Shown piece by piece: positions 33,201 to 44,600 of a DNA stretch of 64,000 bases (position 1 is the stretch's first letter; each line of letters opens with the position of its first letter). The translations under genes and the position numbers were made by a program. The stretch spans positions 71,907,746 to 71,971,745 of the forward strand of contig JAVIAB010000124.1 in assembly GCA_032433765.1 (NCBI GenBank), given 5' to 3'. The notes under the pieces are model-generated. The model had not been told where the DNA came from. It saw only the letters and a list, made by a program, of their open reading frames with translations, and ran no database searches. This stretch comes from Megaustenia siamemsis (Eukaryota > Mollusca > Gastropoda > Stylommatophora > Ariophantidae).

Positions 33201-33590
33201 GTTTATATATAATGACAATTTAAAGTGAAAATATGAGGATTAATTTCAAATTTCAATAGTATTGATGGCATGATTAGTTTTATATTTTAAAGCATTTATG
33301 TATTATTACGATACAGACACCGTTGTCTTACAACTAAATTCAAACAAATGTCGTTGGTCAGTGAAACCAAAAAATGCAACTATGGATGGAAGAAGTAAAT
33401 CACAAAATAAATTTGCAATACGTACATAATAACACATTTAGAACTGATACAATTACTATATAAGTGTTTCTTTATGATGAAGCTACATTTTTTTATAACT
33501 TACATCACAAAAACAGACACTCACTGAGAAATATATAGTAAGAATGTCACAAAGTCTATCATTTCACTGAGTCATTACCATCACCATTGC
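33200..33590. other. Left flank of the Polinton, probably the 3' tail of an RTE element at its right edge
   Basis: AT-rich. The last bases before the target duplication (TCATTACCATCACCATTGC) resemble the trinucleotide-rich 3' tail of the RTE element that continues at 53,991, beyond the Polinton. Confidence 0.45.
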
Positions 33591-33596
33591 TGTCTC
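33591..33596. other. Target-site duplication, left copy (TGTCTC)
   Basis: These six bases are identical to 53,985-53,990. Six-base duplications are the Polinton hallmark. Confidence 0.9.
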
Positions 33597-33989
33597 AGTA
33601 GTATATTAGGCACGTTATGACCCTCGTTCCCCCAGCCTCTATAAAAACTATACAGATGACCACCAGCGGCAGCAGCAACGGCACCCGTGACCCTGCCGTT
33701 GACCTTTGACCGTGCGGCTATGGTCATCGTGTTCATCCTGTATACAAATGATAGAGATAATTATCATCGGCAGCCGACAGCGGCAGCCTATACCTTGCTG
33801 TTATGATATCATCAAGGTCATCTGACGTCATCATCAAGGGGGAGACAATAGAGAGTTGTCTCTCTTGTTTTTAGTAACAATATATAGAGACGAGTTATCT
33901 AACCCTTTGTTTTACTACGGAAAGTTACATTTGATGGGTCGGGGTAGACAATAATAGTGGGTGCATAAGACTCTCGCACCGGCTCGATA
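33597..33989 (+). repeat. Left terminal inverted repeat of the Polinton
   Basis: Matches 50,752-51,142 in direct orientation and 53,630-53,984 inverted. Similarity to the other copies fades after GCTCGATA at 33,989. The tip has a tandem AGT AGT. Confidence 0.93.
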
Positions 33990-34600
33990 TATCTACTGGG
34001 CATTACCAAGATCTACCCAATCAGAATGCGCATATTTGTAAATTTGAAACAAGCTAGGAACGGTAACAGCAGTCAGAATGTCACTGTCTGTCAGTCATAA
34101 AGAGCCCGCCTATATTCGGAGACGCTGTATCATCGATTTAGAATCAGTCAGGCGGTGTGCGGGAAAACATAATCAGGAATCATCGCGTGGTGGGAGAGAA
34201 TATCGAATAAGTGTCATGCAATCTAAAAGACGCGCAACAAGCGATCACCGATGAAACACTGTATGACTAGAGATTCCATATACCAGACTGAACAGTAGAC
34301 TAGTTACTCACTCGGTGCCCAATTTCTACAGGTCAACAACCTATTGTAAAATCACATTGACCTCAGCCGAAAACAATATCTGCTATTGTGATCAGTCTAG
34401 ATATAACGTAGTAAATACGTTCATTAAATATATAGTCAATAGGCTAACACACATTGTGATCAGCCATATCTAGTGACACATGAAGCGTCATAAAACAGCC
34501 GCCAGAGCCACTCAATGCCAATTACAACATCCATTCAACTCATATCATTATAAAGGTAAGAAAACTAACACACAAGGCGTGTAGGTTAATTATGCTTTTA
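33990..34600. other. Polinton non-coding segment
   Basis: Between the left TIR and the Bcl-2-like gene. No reading frame of note, and no match recognised elsewhere in the window. Confidence 0.5.
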
Positions 34601-34602
34601 TT
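34597..34602 (-). promoter_or_regulatory. Poly(A) signal overlapping the Bcl-2-like stop codon
   Basis: The minus strand reads TAATAAAAGC, with TAA as the stop and AATAAA beginning inside it. Confidence 0.6.
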
Positions 34603-35137
34603 ATTGTAAGAGAGTGGTATAAATGAGCATAATTATCCTAACAAATCGATTTTCTGATACGTCAAATATTACATCAAGCCCGCCGTTTTGCGAGATCCAT
34701 GGGATAAACTTGTCGGCTATGATATGCGATATTGAACTTGCTAAAGTGGTTTCTATTTTATTTTTGTCTACGTCAGAATCATATAGACTGGCTAAGTAAC
34801 GTCTTATTACAAATTGCCCCAGGGCGAGACAGGCTACCACACGACCGTTATTGTAACGTTTATCGATAAACAGCTCATCCATTATACTAGCGAAAATCAC
34901 TACAACATCCCCCTCCTCTTTAACGTGCTCCATTATAGTTCGACCGAAGGTAGTGAAAAAGTCAGAATTTTTGGCGGAAAAGTCTCCTACATAGTTGAAC
35001 AAATGACGCAAAAGATGTGTATTTTCTGACATCCGTCTGTGATTGTTATGACATAAAATTGACATGGCCAGCTTATGTACTGAATGTCTAACGGAATGCA
35101 GGTTCATGTAACTATTCTTAGAGCGTGTGTTCGCCAT
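34601..35137 (-). CDS. Bcl-2-like apoptosis regulator carried by the Polinton
   Basis: A 178-residue open frame starts at the ATG at 35,137 (MANTRSKN; the frame is open further upstream but without an ATG at its edge). A BH3-like core, LFNYVGD, lies near residue 50. The BH1 region is ELFIDKRYNNGRVVACLALG, with NNGR where cellular proteins usually have NWGR. BH2 is PWISQNGGLDVIF. The C-terminus (RIIMLIYTTLL) is hydrophobic, as in mitochondrial membrane anchors. Order and spacing fit an anti-apoptotic, virus-carried Bcl-2 protein that would bind BH3 proteins and keep infected cells alive. The stop overlaps an AATAAA signal (34,597-34,602). No introns are present. The role is inferred from fold signature and context. 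Unlike most neighbours it is unbroken. Confidence 0.85.
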   Translation of the reverse strand: MANTRSKNSYMNLHSVRHSVHKLAMSILCHNNHRRMSENTHLLRHLFNYVGDFSAKNSDFFTTFGRTIMEHVKEEGDVVVIFASIMDELFIDKRYNNGRVVACLALGQFVIRRYLASLYDSDVDKNKIETTLASSISHIIADKFIPWISQNGGLDVIFDVSENRFVRIIMLIYTTLLQ

Positions 35138-35989
35138 TGGAGGTGCCCTGTAAATGCCAAGCACTTCGTGTGTTCTGATATAACTATGCTTGAAACTGAA
35201 AAACAACGTTCGGAATAACAAGCCTCGCGTGATCTATATTCCACACCGACGACGAGACAACGAATCATATGTCTCGCTGCTCTACCAGGAGAGAGAGGGG
35301 GGGGGGGAGAAGGAAAGAATAACAGTATAGATAGCAACCAGCTCCAAATACTATATATTAATTAGGCGATCATTACAGTACCATCTACTAAAACAAAACA
35401 AACGTAACAACATAGTTAACCGCCCGCCCCGTCACTACAAAAGACATGGCAATGTAATACCTTCAATTATCCACTAGATAGGGAAAGATAAGTGCCACTT
35501 ATCTAGTCTGGATCTGCAGCCCACAGGTAAAGCGCTATGATCTATGGAACGGAATCCAATGCCAGCCAAAATAAAACTGTGGGTCTTTATTTGTCCATAT
35601 AACGTTAAAGTAAACATTCAATGTTTATGTCTATTAGAGAACGCACATAATTAATACAAGATGTATGTAAGGGAGATTATTAATCAGCTAACGATCATGC
35701 GTATTTTGAAATAAATATTAGGAAAATCGGCTGAAAAACATGGAAAACGCAAATTTATTCATTCCCACTTTTCTGTCTATCTATTAGACTACTCAAGTTC
35801 GGTAGGCAGTGTGAAAAGGAGCGAAATAGAAACATGGTTAACAATAGACTAAAGTCATTATTATTACCTCCGCCACTGTATGCCTGCGCGAATAACAAGA
35901 ACTCTTTTGAAATCACCTGCACGGGCGGGAGGACCGTCTATGAATAGATACTTGAGACGGTCGTCGTGCGGAAGCCTGAATAGATAATT
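35138..35989. other. Polinton non-coding segment left of the RTE insertion
   Basis: Contains a short G run (35,293-35,306). A minus-strand frame crosses the RTE junction at 35,864-36,103, but it has no recognisable motif and is not called. Confidence 0.4.
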
Positions 35990-36000
35990 CGTCATCATCA

Positions 36001-37740
36001 TCATCGTGTGCCCTCTCCGCAACGAAGGTTGGCTACCATGGATCGCCATTCTACTCTGTTTCTTACTTTGATGGTGCAGGCTGACATAGATTGACTTGTC
36101 CATCTTTTGATGCTACTCGTCCATGTTAGTCTTGGTCTGCCTCTGCCTCTTTTGCCTTGTATTTTTCCTTCCAATATTACTTTTAGTAGGCTGTTGTGTC
36201 TTTTAACATGCCCCAAAAATTTCATTTGTCTTGTCTTAATTGTGTTCAGCAGTTCTCTTTTTATTTTCAGTTGTTTTAAAACTTCATCGTTTGTTATCTT
36301 TTTGTTTCCATCCAATTCTACCTATTCTTCTATAAATCCACATTTCAAAGGCTTCGATTTTCTGTTCTGTTTTCTTGTCTAATGTCCATGTTTCTGCACC
36401 ATACAGGAATATTGAGAAGATGTAACATTTTGCCATTCTTAGTTTCAGCCCTGCTGTTATTTGTTTTGTTGTTAGTATATTTTTCATGGCATTAAAATTA
36501 CTTTTTGCCATACCTATTCTTTTGTTTATTTCAGTTTTGCATTTTCCATCATTGGTTATAGTATGTCCTAGGTAGTTGTAGCTATGGACTGTCTCCAGAT
36601 GTGTTCCCTCAACTGTGATATTTAATTGTAGGTCTTGAGAATTTTCTTTGTTTATGATTATAGTTTTAGTCTTTTTGATATTCATTTCTAGTCCATATTT
36701 TTTGCTTGTTGTGTTTATCACATTAAGCAATTGTTGTAGGTCTTTAGGATTTTCTGCTAGTAGAACAGTATCATCAGCATATCTCAGGTTATTGATTATC
36801 TTTCCATTAATGTTTAGACCTGGTATCTCTGAGATGTTTTTAAAGATTTGCTCAGTGTATAGATTGAACAAGCTTGGTGATAGGATGCATCCTTGTCTTA
36901 CTCCTCTTTTTATGTCCATGGGTGTAGAGTTCTCCTTGTTATATCTTATTATTGCTGTTTGCTCCCTGTACAAATTACATATTAGTCGTATGTCTGCGTC
37001 GTCTAGATTTATATCCTTTAGGCAATCTATAAGTTGGTTATGGTGTATTCTATCGAAAGCTTTGGTGTAGTCTATAAAGCAGGCATATATTGGTTTGTTT
37101 ACTTCTGTGTACTTTTCAATCAATGTTCTGATGCTGAATATGGCTTCTTTTGTCCCACTGTTTTTCTTGAATCCAAATTGTTGCTCCGCTAATTCAGTAT
37201 TGATTTTATTCTGAATCCTTCCCTGTATAACTTTTAGTAAAAATGTTTGTTACCTGGCTCATTAGGCTTATTGTTCTGAAGTCACTGCATTCAACTGCAT
37301 CATTCTTTTTAGGCAATGCAATGAAAGTTGATGTTTTTAGATCGTTTGGTATGTATCCTGTATGGTATATGTCATTGCATATGTCTGTGATCACTTCGAC
37401 GCCAAACTCTTCTAGAGCCTATATCATCTCTATCTGTATATTGTCAGGCCCTGCTGCTTTTCCTTTTTTCATTGTTTTTATGGCTTTTTCTACTTCGGAT
37501 TTCAGGATTTTATAGTTGTATGTACATTTTATGTCTGGCTTTTTGTCCCTTTCGTCATGAAATAGTTCTGTTATATATTCTTGCCATCTATCTATTATAT
37601 CTTTGTTGTCTGATAGCATTCTTCCCTCTTTGTTTGCAATACATCCGATTCCTGTAGCTTTTTTGTCTTTATTCGTCATTCTCTTTATTTCTGTGTGCAT
37701 CTCTCTTAGGTTTTGTTTACTTTCCATAGTTTCGATTTCT
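36001..37740 (-). pseudogene. RTE reverse transcriptase domain, several frames
   Basis: Pieces are KAAGPDNIQIEMI (37,420), FIALPKKNDAVECSDFRTIS (about 37,270-37,335), ACFIDYTKAFDRIHHNQL (about 37,030-37,085, Asp box A), IKRGVRQGCILSPSLFNLY (about 36,865-36,920) and NLRYADDTVLLAENPKDL (about 36,745-36,795, catalytic box). The C-terminus is RGRPRLTWTSSIKRW near 36,130. One frame of 279 residues (37,123-36,284) is unbroken. Breaks lie near 37,205, 37,410 and 36,300. Confidence 0.85.
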
Positions 37741-37874
37741 AGACATCTTTGGTTGAGTCAGTCTTCTTTTGCCATTTTGCACATTCTCCGTATTTTATTA
37801 TCTATATCCTTGTATCTGGCATTGTTTTTCGCTTGTCTTCTTTCTTCCATTTTTTCTAATATTTTGTCTGTTAT

Positions 37875-39180
37875 CTATTTTTGATTTTTGTTACTTTCCT
37901 TTTTGGGCAAGGGGTTGCAGGATTCTTGCATGCTGTTTTTTATGCATTGCCATTTTGTTGTGACTTTTTCCTCAGGATTTTCTCTTCTGTACTGTTCAAT
38001 CCCCTCTTCTAGTAGCTTCTGATATGTGTTCTTTACTTGTACAGTATAGGTTTCTTGTATATCTTTCTGGTTTAACACTGTTATATCTATTGGTGTTGCT
38101 GAATTAGTTTTGTGTTTGTTTCTCTTTAATTTGATTTTCATTTTTATCATTACAGGATTGTGGTCTGAATTTATATCTGCTCCTGGGTAGGTTTTGGCTT
38201 TCTTGACGCTGTTCCTGAATCTGTCTTTTATCATTATGTAATCTATTTTGTTTCTCTTCTTGTCTCCAGGGCTTTTCCATGTGTATAATTTCCTTTTTTC
38301 TTGCTCAAAGAAGGTGTTGCATATTATCAGTCTGTTTTCTTCGCAAAATTGTATTAATCTTTCTCCTCTGTTATTTCTTTTTCCTAGACCATGATTTCCT
38401 ATAATGGTCTTATATTTACCTTTTCCTATTTTAGCGTTCATATCACCCATTATAATCAAGATGTCTGATGACTTCACTTGCTTCATAACTGTGTTTAGAT
38501 CTTCATAGTACCTCTATTTGTTCGTCTGTTTAGTCTTGAGTGGGTGCGTATGTCTGTAATATTGCTATGTCGAATGGCTTTGCCTTTATTTTTATTAGTA
38601 TATTCCTATCATTATATGTCAATTGAGTATTTATATATTTTTGTAGTTTTCGTTTTACTAGAATGCCTACTCCTCTTTGATGTTCTTTTGTGTTTCCTGA
38701 ATATATAAATGTATATTTATCGTCTTGTATGTATCCACTTTCCTTCCATCTTGTTTCCGATATTCCTAAGATATCTATGTTTAGTCGTTCTACTTCTACC
38801 ATAAGATTTTCTAGTTTTCCTTGTTGGTATAAGGTCCTAACATTCCATGTAACTATTTTTAATTCGTTTTTAATACGGTAGTTAGAATTTCTCTCCATGG
38901 CTTTCTTTGGATTGTTACGTGATGAGGCTCCAATCTCTTTCACGGTGGTCTGCCATTTTCGCCTTTCGTGTTCTGAAAATGCCTCATGTGTACCACACAC
39001 TTTGCTGTTTTCGCTTTCTGGGCCGTTGATTATTTCAATTAATTCTTCCGCCCCATCCGCCGTCGCAGACTTTTCACATATGGGTTGAACACACCCGATT
39101 ACCGCCGCCGACATTGTTGTCGAACCATGTGCTTGCCTATCGAACCGCGAACACACGACACAAAGAAAGAATAAATCCAC
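37875..39180 (-). pseudogene. RTE endonuclease domain, two frames
   Basis: The frame at 39,180-38,530 contains KIVTWNVRTLYQQGKLENL and DILGISETRWKESG, the first two catalytic blocks of AP-type endonucleases. The frame at 38,486-37,875 contains LIIMGDMNAKIGKG, KRNKIDYIMI and NSDHNPVMIK, with the catalytic His. A break of about 45 bases separates the two frames. The protein nicks the target to prime reverse transcription. N-terminal sequence before residue 100 is poorly conserved and its start is uncertain. Confidence 0.8.
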
Positions 39181-39353
39181 TTAAATATCGATAAAGTTCG
39201 CAGTCCATCCTCCAGTCAGAAGTAAAACATTACACCAAGTGGAGAATAGCAACACATAAATTCACAACTAGACTGTCGCGTAAATCATTTAAATATCTCA
39301 GCAAGAGCCGAATTATAACAACTACAACACGTAGTCGCCATGACCAGATAATT

Positions 39354-39590
39354 ACACTGCACTTATCTCGTGAGCCATGATAATTATCATATGGGGAGAC
39401 GGAATAAAATATCCTGTGTTTTGTTACTGTTATAAAATGTTTACAGGAAAAAGTATTTCATTGTTTTTTGGCTGCAATTTAAAATCTACAAAAAAATATC
39501 TTTTTTTATGTATACACCATTATATCCAGGACACCTAACTAAGTCGTTTAATACCAATATTGGGGAAAATCGGATAATAAATAAAAAAGT
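39354..39590. other. Polinton non-coding segment right of the RTE insertion
   Basis: AT-rich, with no recognised feature. It leads into the 140-bp repeat array. Confidence 0.4.
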
Positions 39591-39599
39591 TGCGATTTT

Positions 39600-40770
39600 A
39601 TTTCTTTACTTATCTTATTTTAACTGTCATTAATGATTTTAAGCGTGCATTTTATTAAGTATAGCTAAAGCAGTGTTTATTTATAGTCAGTTATATCCAT
39701 CACGGCAAGGGTGGTAATTTGAATATCTTCATCGTATAAGTCGGATGATAAACAAAAAAGGTGTGTACATTCATCATTAAAAAAAAAAAGAGTTTTAGGC
39801 GTGTATTAATAACAGCTATCTGTATTTATTGTCTGTTGCGTCAACTTCGTCAAAGCACATAATTTGAATATATACATCGCATAGATCGGATGAAAAATAA
39901 AACAGTTGGATACACGCATCGTACTCTTAAATGCTTTAAGTGTGTATTAATATTAGCCGTCTATATCTATTAGCAGTAATGTTCACCTCGTCAAGCCACG
40001 TAATTTGAATATATACATCGCACAGATCGGATTATTTAAAAAAATTGCGTACGCTCACCTTGCTCTTAAATGTTTCAAGTGTGTATAAATAAAGGTCGTT
40101 TTTATTTTTCGTCAGTTATATCCAGCTCGTCAAGGGACGTAATTTGAATATCTACATCGTATAAGTCGGATGATAAACAAAAAAGGTGCGTACATTCATC
40201 ACAATCTTAAAAGTTTTAGGCGTGTAATAATGACAGCTGTCTATATTTATTGCCTGTTGCGTCCACTTCGTCAAAGCACGTAATTTGAATATGCGCATCG
40301 CATAGATCGGATGAAAAATAAAACAGATGGATACACGCATCGTACTCTTAAATGTTTAAGTGTGTATTAATATTAGCCGTCTATATCTATTGGCAGTAGT
40401 GTCTACCACGTCAAGCCACGTAATTTGAAGATATACATCGCACAGATCGGATGATAAAAAAATTGGGTACGCTCATCTTGCTCTTAAATGTTTTAAGTGT
40501 GTATAAATAAAGGTCCTCTTTATTTTTCGTCAGTTATATCCAGCTCGTCAAGGGGCGTAATTTGAATATATACATTGTCCAAGTCGGACAATAAACAAAA
40601 AAGTTCCATATTTTATATATTACCGTAACAATTGTAGGTTCTTATTAATTAAACGTCGTAGACACGTATTTTAACACGTATAAATAATGCAGAGAGGTTA
40701 TATCGTCATGTGCATTCAGGTCATCAAGCCGTGAAATTTGAATATATACTTGCCATAGCTAGTAGGACTT
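39600..40770. repeat. 140-bp tandem array with a three-monomer period
   Basis: The marker TAATTTGAATAT (with small variants) starts at 39,715, 39,860, 40,001, 40,140, 40,281, 40,421 and 40,558, and in degraded form at about 40,734. Spacings are about 145, 141, 139, 141, 140, 137 and 176. Three monomer types alternate: one with ATAAGTCGGATGATAAAC, one with CATAGATCGGATGAAAAAT, one with CACAGATCGGAT. The larger period is about 420 bp. It lies immediately upstream of the zinc-finger frames. No frame is shared between monomers. Confidence 0.95.
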
Positions 40771-40866
40771 ATACTGACCATTTATTATTTAGTATGTATT
40801 ATATAGTATAGGTAGGATAGATAATTTATCTTTATGAGTAATGAACTTTCAATTTTTAATTCATAG

Positions 40867-41283
40867 ATGTTCCCAAGTGGTATGGTCTTGGTAACCAGAC
40901 CTCAATACCCCTGCAAGATCTGCGAGAAAACTTTTACAAGACAACATGATCTGACAAGACACCTGGGTAGTATTCACGGAAACCTGTGCTATGAATGTCC
41001 AATCTGCGGGTGTACATTTACTCGACCAAACTACCTAAAAAGACATCTGTCCTCCAAACACCCAGGAGCTACATCATCATCATCAGCCACACCGCTCTAT
41101 AACTCAGACCCCCAGCAGGTGTCCTATATTTCAATGACCCAGCCAGTGGCAAATAAATCAGGAGCCCAAACAGTGTCCTCTACAGCACCAAGAGACCAGT
41201 ATGCAGCAGGGACATTGGTAGAACAGCCACTGTATAAAAAAACTCGCCGTGATGAGGGGTCTATTAGACTGGGCAATGAATAA
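40867..41283 (+). CDS. C2H2 zinc-finger protein 1 of the Polinton
   Basis: A 138-residue frame with an ATG at 40,867. Two adjacent C2H2 fingers lie at residues about 15-68: CKICEKTFTRQHDLTRHLGS and CPICGCTFTRPNYLKRHLSS. A Ser/Ala/Thr-rich tail follows. Two classical fingers with a conserved FTR block suggest DNA binding, perhaps as a viral transcription or host-range factor; that is inference. It overlaps the next frame by 35 bases. Confidence 0.7.
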   Translation: MFPSGMVLVTRPQYPCKICEKTFTRQHDLTRHLGSIHGNLCYECPICGCTFTRPNYLKRHLSSKHPGATSSSSATPLYNSDPQQVSYISMTQPVANKSGAQTVSSTAPRDQYAAGTLVEQPLYKKTRRDEGSIRLGNE

Positions 41284-41614
41284 GCAAGACTCGTCTACAA
41301 ATAAAAGCTACACATGTAAATACTGTGGTGAATCATTTACAAGACAAGACACACTAGATAGGCATGCCGACACAGCTCACAGTAATCACTTATACAAGTG
41401 CCCTTTGTGTCCATGTGTATATACACGCCTATACAATCTAATAAAACATGCAGCCAGTATACATACATCATTATCAATTCCTTCCACGGCATCATCAGCA
41501 ACAGCATCATCATCAAGACAACCAGGTCCCTCCTTCTCTACTACCTCCTCAGCTACATTGTCCATAGCAACGAATAAAAGAAAAGGCGCACCCCTGACAG
41601 ACTCAAGACATTAA
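41249..41614 (+). CDS. C2H2 zinc-finger protein 2 of the Polinton
   Basis: A 121-residue frame with an ATG at 41,249, overlapping the previous frame. Two fingers lie at residues about 20-75: CKYCGESFTRQDTLDRHADT and CPLCPCVYTRLYNLIKHAAS. Then comes a Ser/Thr-rich tail. The layout copies that of protein 1, so it is either a diverged tandem duplicate or the second half of a four-finger protein split by one frameshift near 41,260. The overlap favours the latter. Confidence 0.65.
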   Translation: MMRGLLDWAMNKQDSSTNKSYTCKYCGESFTRQDTLDRHADTAHSNHLYKCPLCPCVYTRLYNLIKHAASIHTSLSIPSTASSATASSSRQPGPSFSTTSSATLSIATNKRKGAPLTDSRH

Positions 41615-41640
41615 GAAACCATGCAGTGACACAGATTTAG

Positions 41641-44600
41641 ATAGTATAGCCGTTCTCCCAAGCGATGTTAGACAAGTATATACTGACCACTGGACCACGA
41701 TTAGAACACATAATAGCGTTAATAGATACCTCTCAGTGCATACGGTGTTTCACAGACCAAACTTTACTCTATCCTCTAATTGGAACAATATCCTCACACC
41801 TATATTAATGTGCAAATACAAAGGTTTAAGATAAATTACTCGCACAACGTCATTTTAAGAAACGTGGAGGAATTATAGGTTTATGGAGAGCCATGAGAAA
41901 ACGCGTACATGGGGTAAGCGAAAGGATACGTTTGTTGGTGGTGTCTATAAACCCCAGGAAACTATACGGGAGGCTATAGCTAGTAACGGGATAGACGTAA
42001 ATACTGAATATATCTATCCCTATCGGGACCTTTCGATTACGAACGTTATATTGAGAAAACACCAGGGACAGTTAGCGATGGTAGTGTGACCGAGTATATA
42101 GCCAAGCACATCCCAATGTCTTGCGCCATAGCTAGCAATATCCCTGGGTATTAGACACTGTATGCTTTGTTAGTGAGGAGGATCTCCAGGAATTAGTTAG
42201 TAAAATGATCAAGTATCTAGATAACTTAGCAGCAGTGGCATTCTGAATATTACGAGAGCAGTTTGACGACGTGTTTGAACAACTAAAGGAACTGGATGAT
42301 TATAGTGATCTAATACGAAGACTTAAAGAATACCTAAGACAGTTAATAGTCGTAGGATTAAACTCAGGAAAATACGACTTGAATTAAATCAAGGGGTATT
42401 TAATAAAACACATCATAGAACAGGCAAGTAAAGGGGGGGGGGTGAGGTAGTAGTAGACTCAGGCGAAGATGATAAGACGAAGAACCAAAACATGGAAATT
42501 TTAGTAAAGATAAGGGCTCCCCTTTTAGTTTTATCGTAAGGCGCAATAATAATTTATGTGCATCTCCGCATCTCCACCAAAACGCTAAAAATGGTCGATA
42601 TTATTAATTATCTCGCACCAGGTTTTAATTATTCAAAGTATTTAGCCGCTAATAAAGTAAAGGAGAATAAGGGGATATTCTGCTATGAGTATGTGACCGA
42701 CCTTAAGAAACTAGACGTGACATCATTACCCCCGCACTCGGCCTTTTTCTCGTCTCTCAAAAACTCTAATACCTCGGTCGAGGAATACAACTATTGTCAA
42801 CGGGTATGGGCAGACAATAAAATGTCCTCACTCAAAGACTACGTCATTTTTTATAATAAATTAGACGTAACTCCTTTTTTAGAGGCGGTAGAGCAGCGGG
42901 TTCGCTTTTATGGCAAACTGGAAGTCGACATGTTCAAGGACGCTATATCGGTTCCTGGAGTCACTTTACGGTATATGTTTAAAACCCTTCCCAGAGACGT
43001 AGTTTTTCCCTATGCAGTGAACCACAGGCGGACCTGCACAAAACTATTAGACGGAACATAGTGGTAGGACCATCTATTATCTTCCATCGCCATTACGAGA
43101 GAGGGGTGACGTATATTAGAGGTAATCCTGAAAAAAATAGTAGGGAGCCTTAAAGGCTACGACGCAAACGCTCTGTATCTATGGGATCTCACCCAAAAAA
43201 TGCCCACAGGGTTCCCCATCCGCCGTAGCAGAGAGGACGGGTTCAAACCTCATAGAGCCTCCTACTATACAGTTCAATGTAGAGAATGGTTAACGTGGGT
43301 TGCCCATATTAACAATATTGAGCTGAGAACCCAGTTTAACGGGTCAGAGTTTAGACTAGGTTCCAGAAGAATACCCGTGGATGGGTGGGATAGGGCGACC
43401 CGGACAGTATATCAATCCCTTGGTTGTCTGTTTCACGGGCATAAATGTCGACTCACCGACAAACACGACGTCAACCCCGTGAATAAGAAACCTCTCGTCG
43501 AGCCATACCAAAATACCTGGGAGATACACGAATACCTAACCAGCGAAGTCAATGTTATAGTAGTTATTATGTGGGAGTGTGAATGGCAGACACTAAAGAA
43601 GACCGACGACTCCATAAGGACTTTCCTTGAGGAGGTAAAACTTACCAGAGGAACCCCCTCGTACGCAACGGAAGCGTTTCCCCATACAGAAAATAATATT
43701 ATTGACTCTGTTTTAGAGGAGACGTGTTTCGGCCTGGTAGAGGTCGATATCTACGTCCCCGATCGACTGAGAGAGCGTTTTTCAGAAATGACCCCGATAT
43801 TAAAAAATATCGACGTCTCTAGAGAAGATATCTGTCCTTTCATGGAGGAATATGCAGTAGAAAACACACTACTCACGACTCCGAGACGCACGCTGATCGT
43901 GAGTTATGTGGGAGAAAAGATACTTTTGGCCACAACATTATTGCTTTATTACTTGGTAAATAGTCTAGATGTAACCAAAATCTACCAGGTGATCGAGTAC
44001 GAGGGGGTGAGTTGTTTCAAAAAGTTTGGCGACGCAGTCTCAGACGCCAGACGACAGGGGGATGTCGACGAAAACCAGTCCATCACGGGTGAGACGATGA
44101 AGTTGCTAGGAAACGCCGAGTACGGGAAGACAATCACGAATAAAGAGAGACATACAGCGGTCGCGTACCACGTGGGTGATGCCGCCTCCAAGCTTGTTAA
44201 CGATCCACTATTTAAACATATGACTAATCTAGGAGTAGGGGATATGTTCGAGGTGGAGATGTTTAAGAAAACAACGACCTGGGATTTACCGTTACATATA
44301 GGGTTTTTAGTCTACCAATATGCCAAGTTGAGGATGCTAGAATTTTACTACGAATTTATCGATAGGTACGTAGACAGATTAGATTTCCAACTTTGCGAGA
44401 TGGACACTGACAGTCTTTATTTGGCGTTAAGTAAACCTAGTTCAGCTGACGCTGTTAAACCAAAGATGTTAGATGAGTTTTATAACGAGTACGATCAGTG
44501 GTTCCCCTCAGAAACTTGTATCGTTGATCGGGAAGAGTTTGTTAGAAATAAAGGTAGCGTTAAGATGGATTGTCAAGATTGTGAAAAGGTAAAATTGTAC

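Larger units (their letters stand above)
35990..39345 (-). mobile_element. RTE-type non-LTR retrotransposon nested in the Polinton
   Basis: A near full-length minus-strand LINE has its 3' tail, a (GAT)n run, at about 35,990-36,005 and its 5' end near 39,345. The 8-bp sequence AGATAATT at 35,982-35,989 and 39,346-39,353 is a candidate target duplication. It encodes an apurinic-type endonuclease and a reverse transcriptase with few breaks compared with other LINEs here, so it is relatively young and younger than the Polinton. A 3' fragment of the same family lies just outside the Polinton at 53,991-54,235. Confidence 0.8.

Noticed and set aside
34601..35137. Bcl-2-like frame as a host gene exon unrelated to the Polinton
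   Set aside because: It lies between the left TIR and the other viral genes, has no splice signals, and uses a compact stop/poly(A) overlap; a captured gene carried by the element fits better.
35864..36103. A Polinton gene split by the RTE insertion
   Set aside because: The frame on the far side of the insertion (39,354 onward) meets a stop at once, and no motif is visible.
39600..40770. CRISPR-like array
   Set aside because: Monomers are contiguous and similar over their whole length; there are no unique spacers, and the setting is an animal mobile element.
43433..44191. Minus-strand frames opposite the polymerase
   Set aside because: These are shadows of the polymerase coding strand, with no motif of their own.
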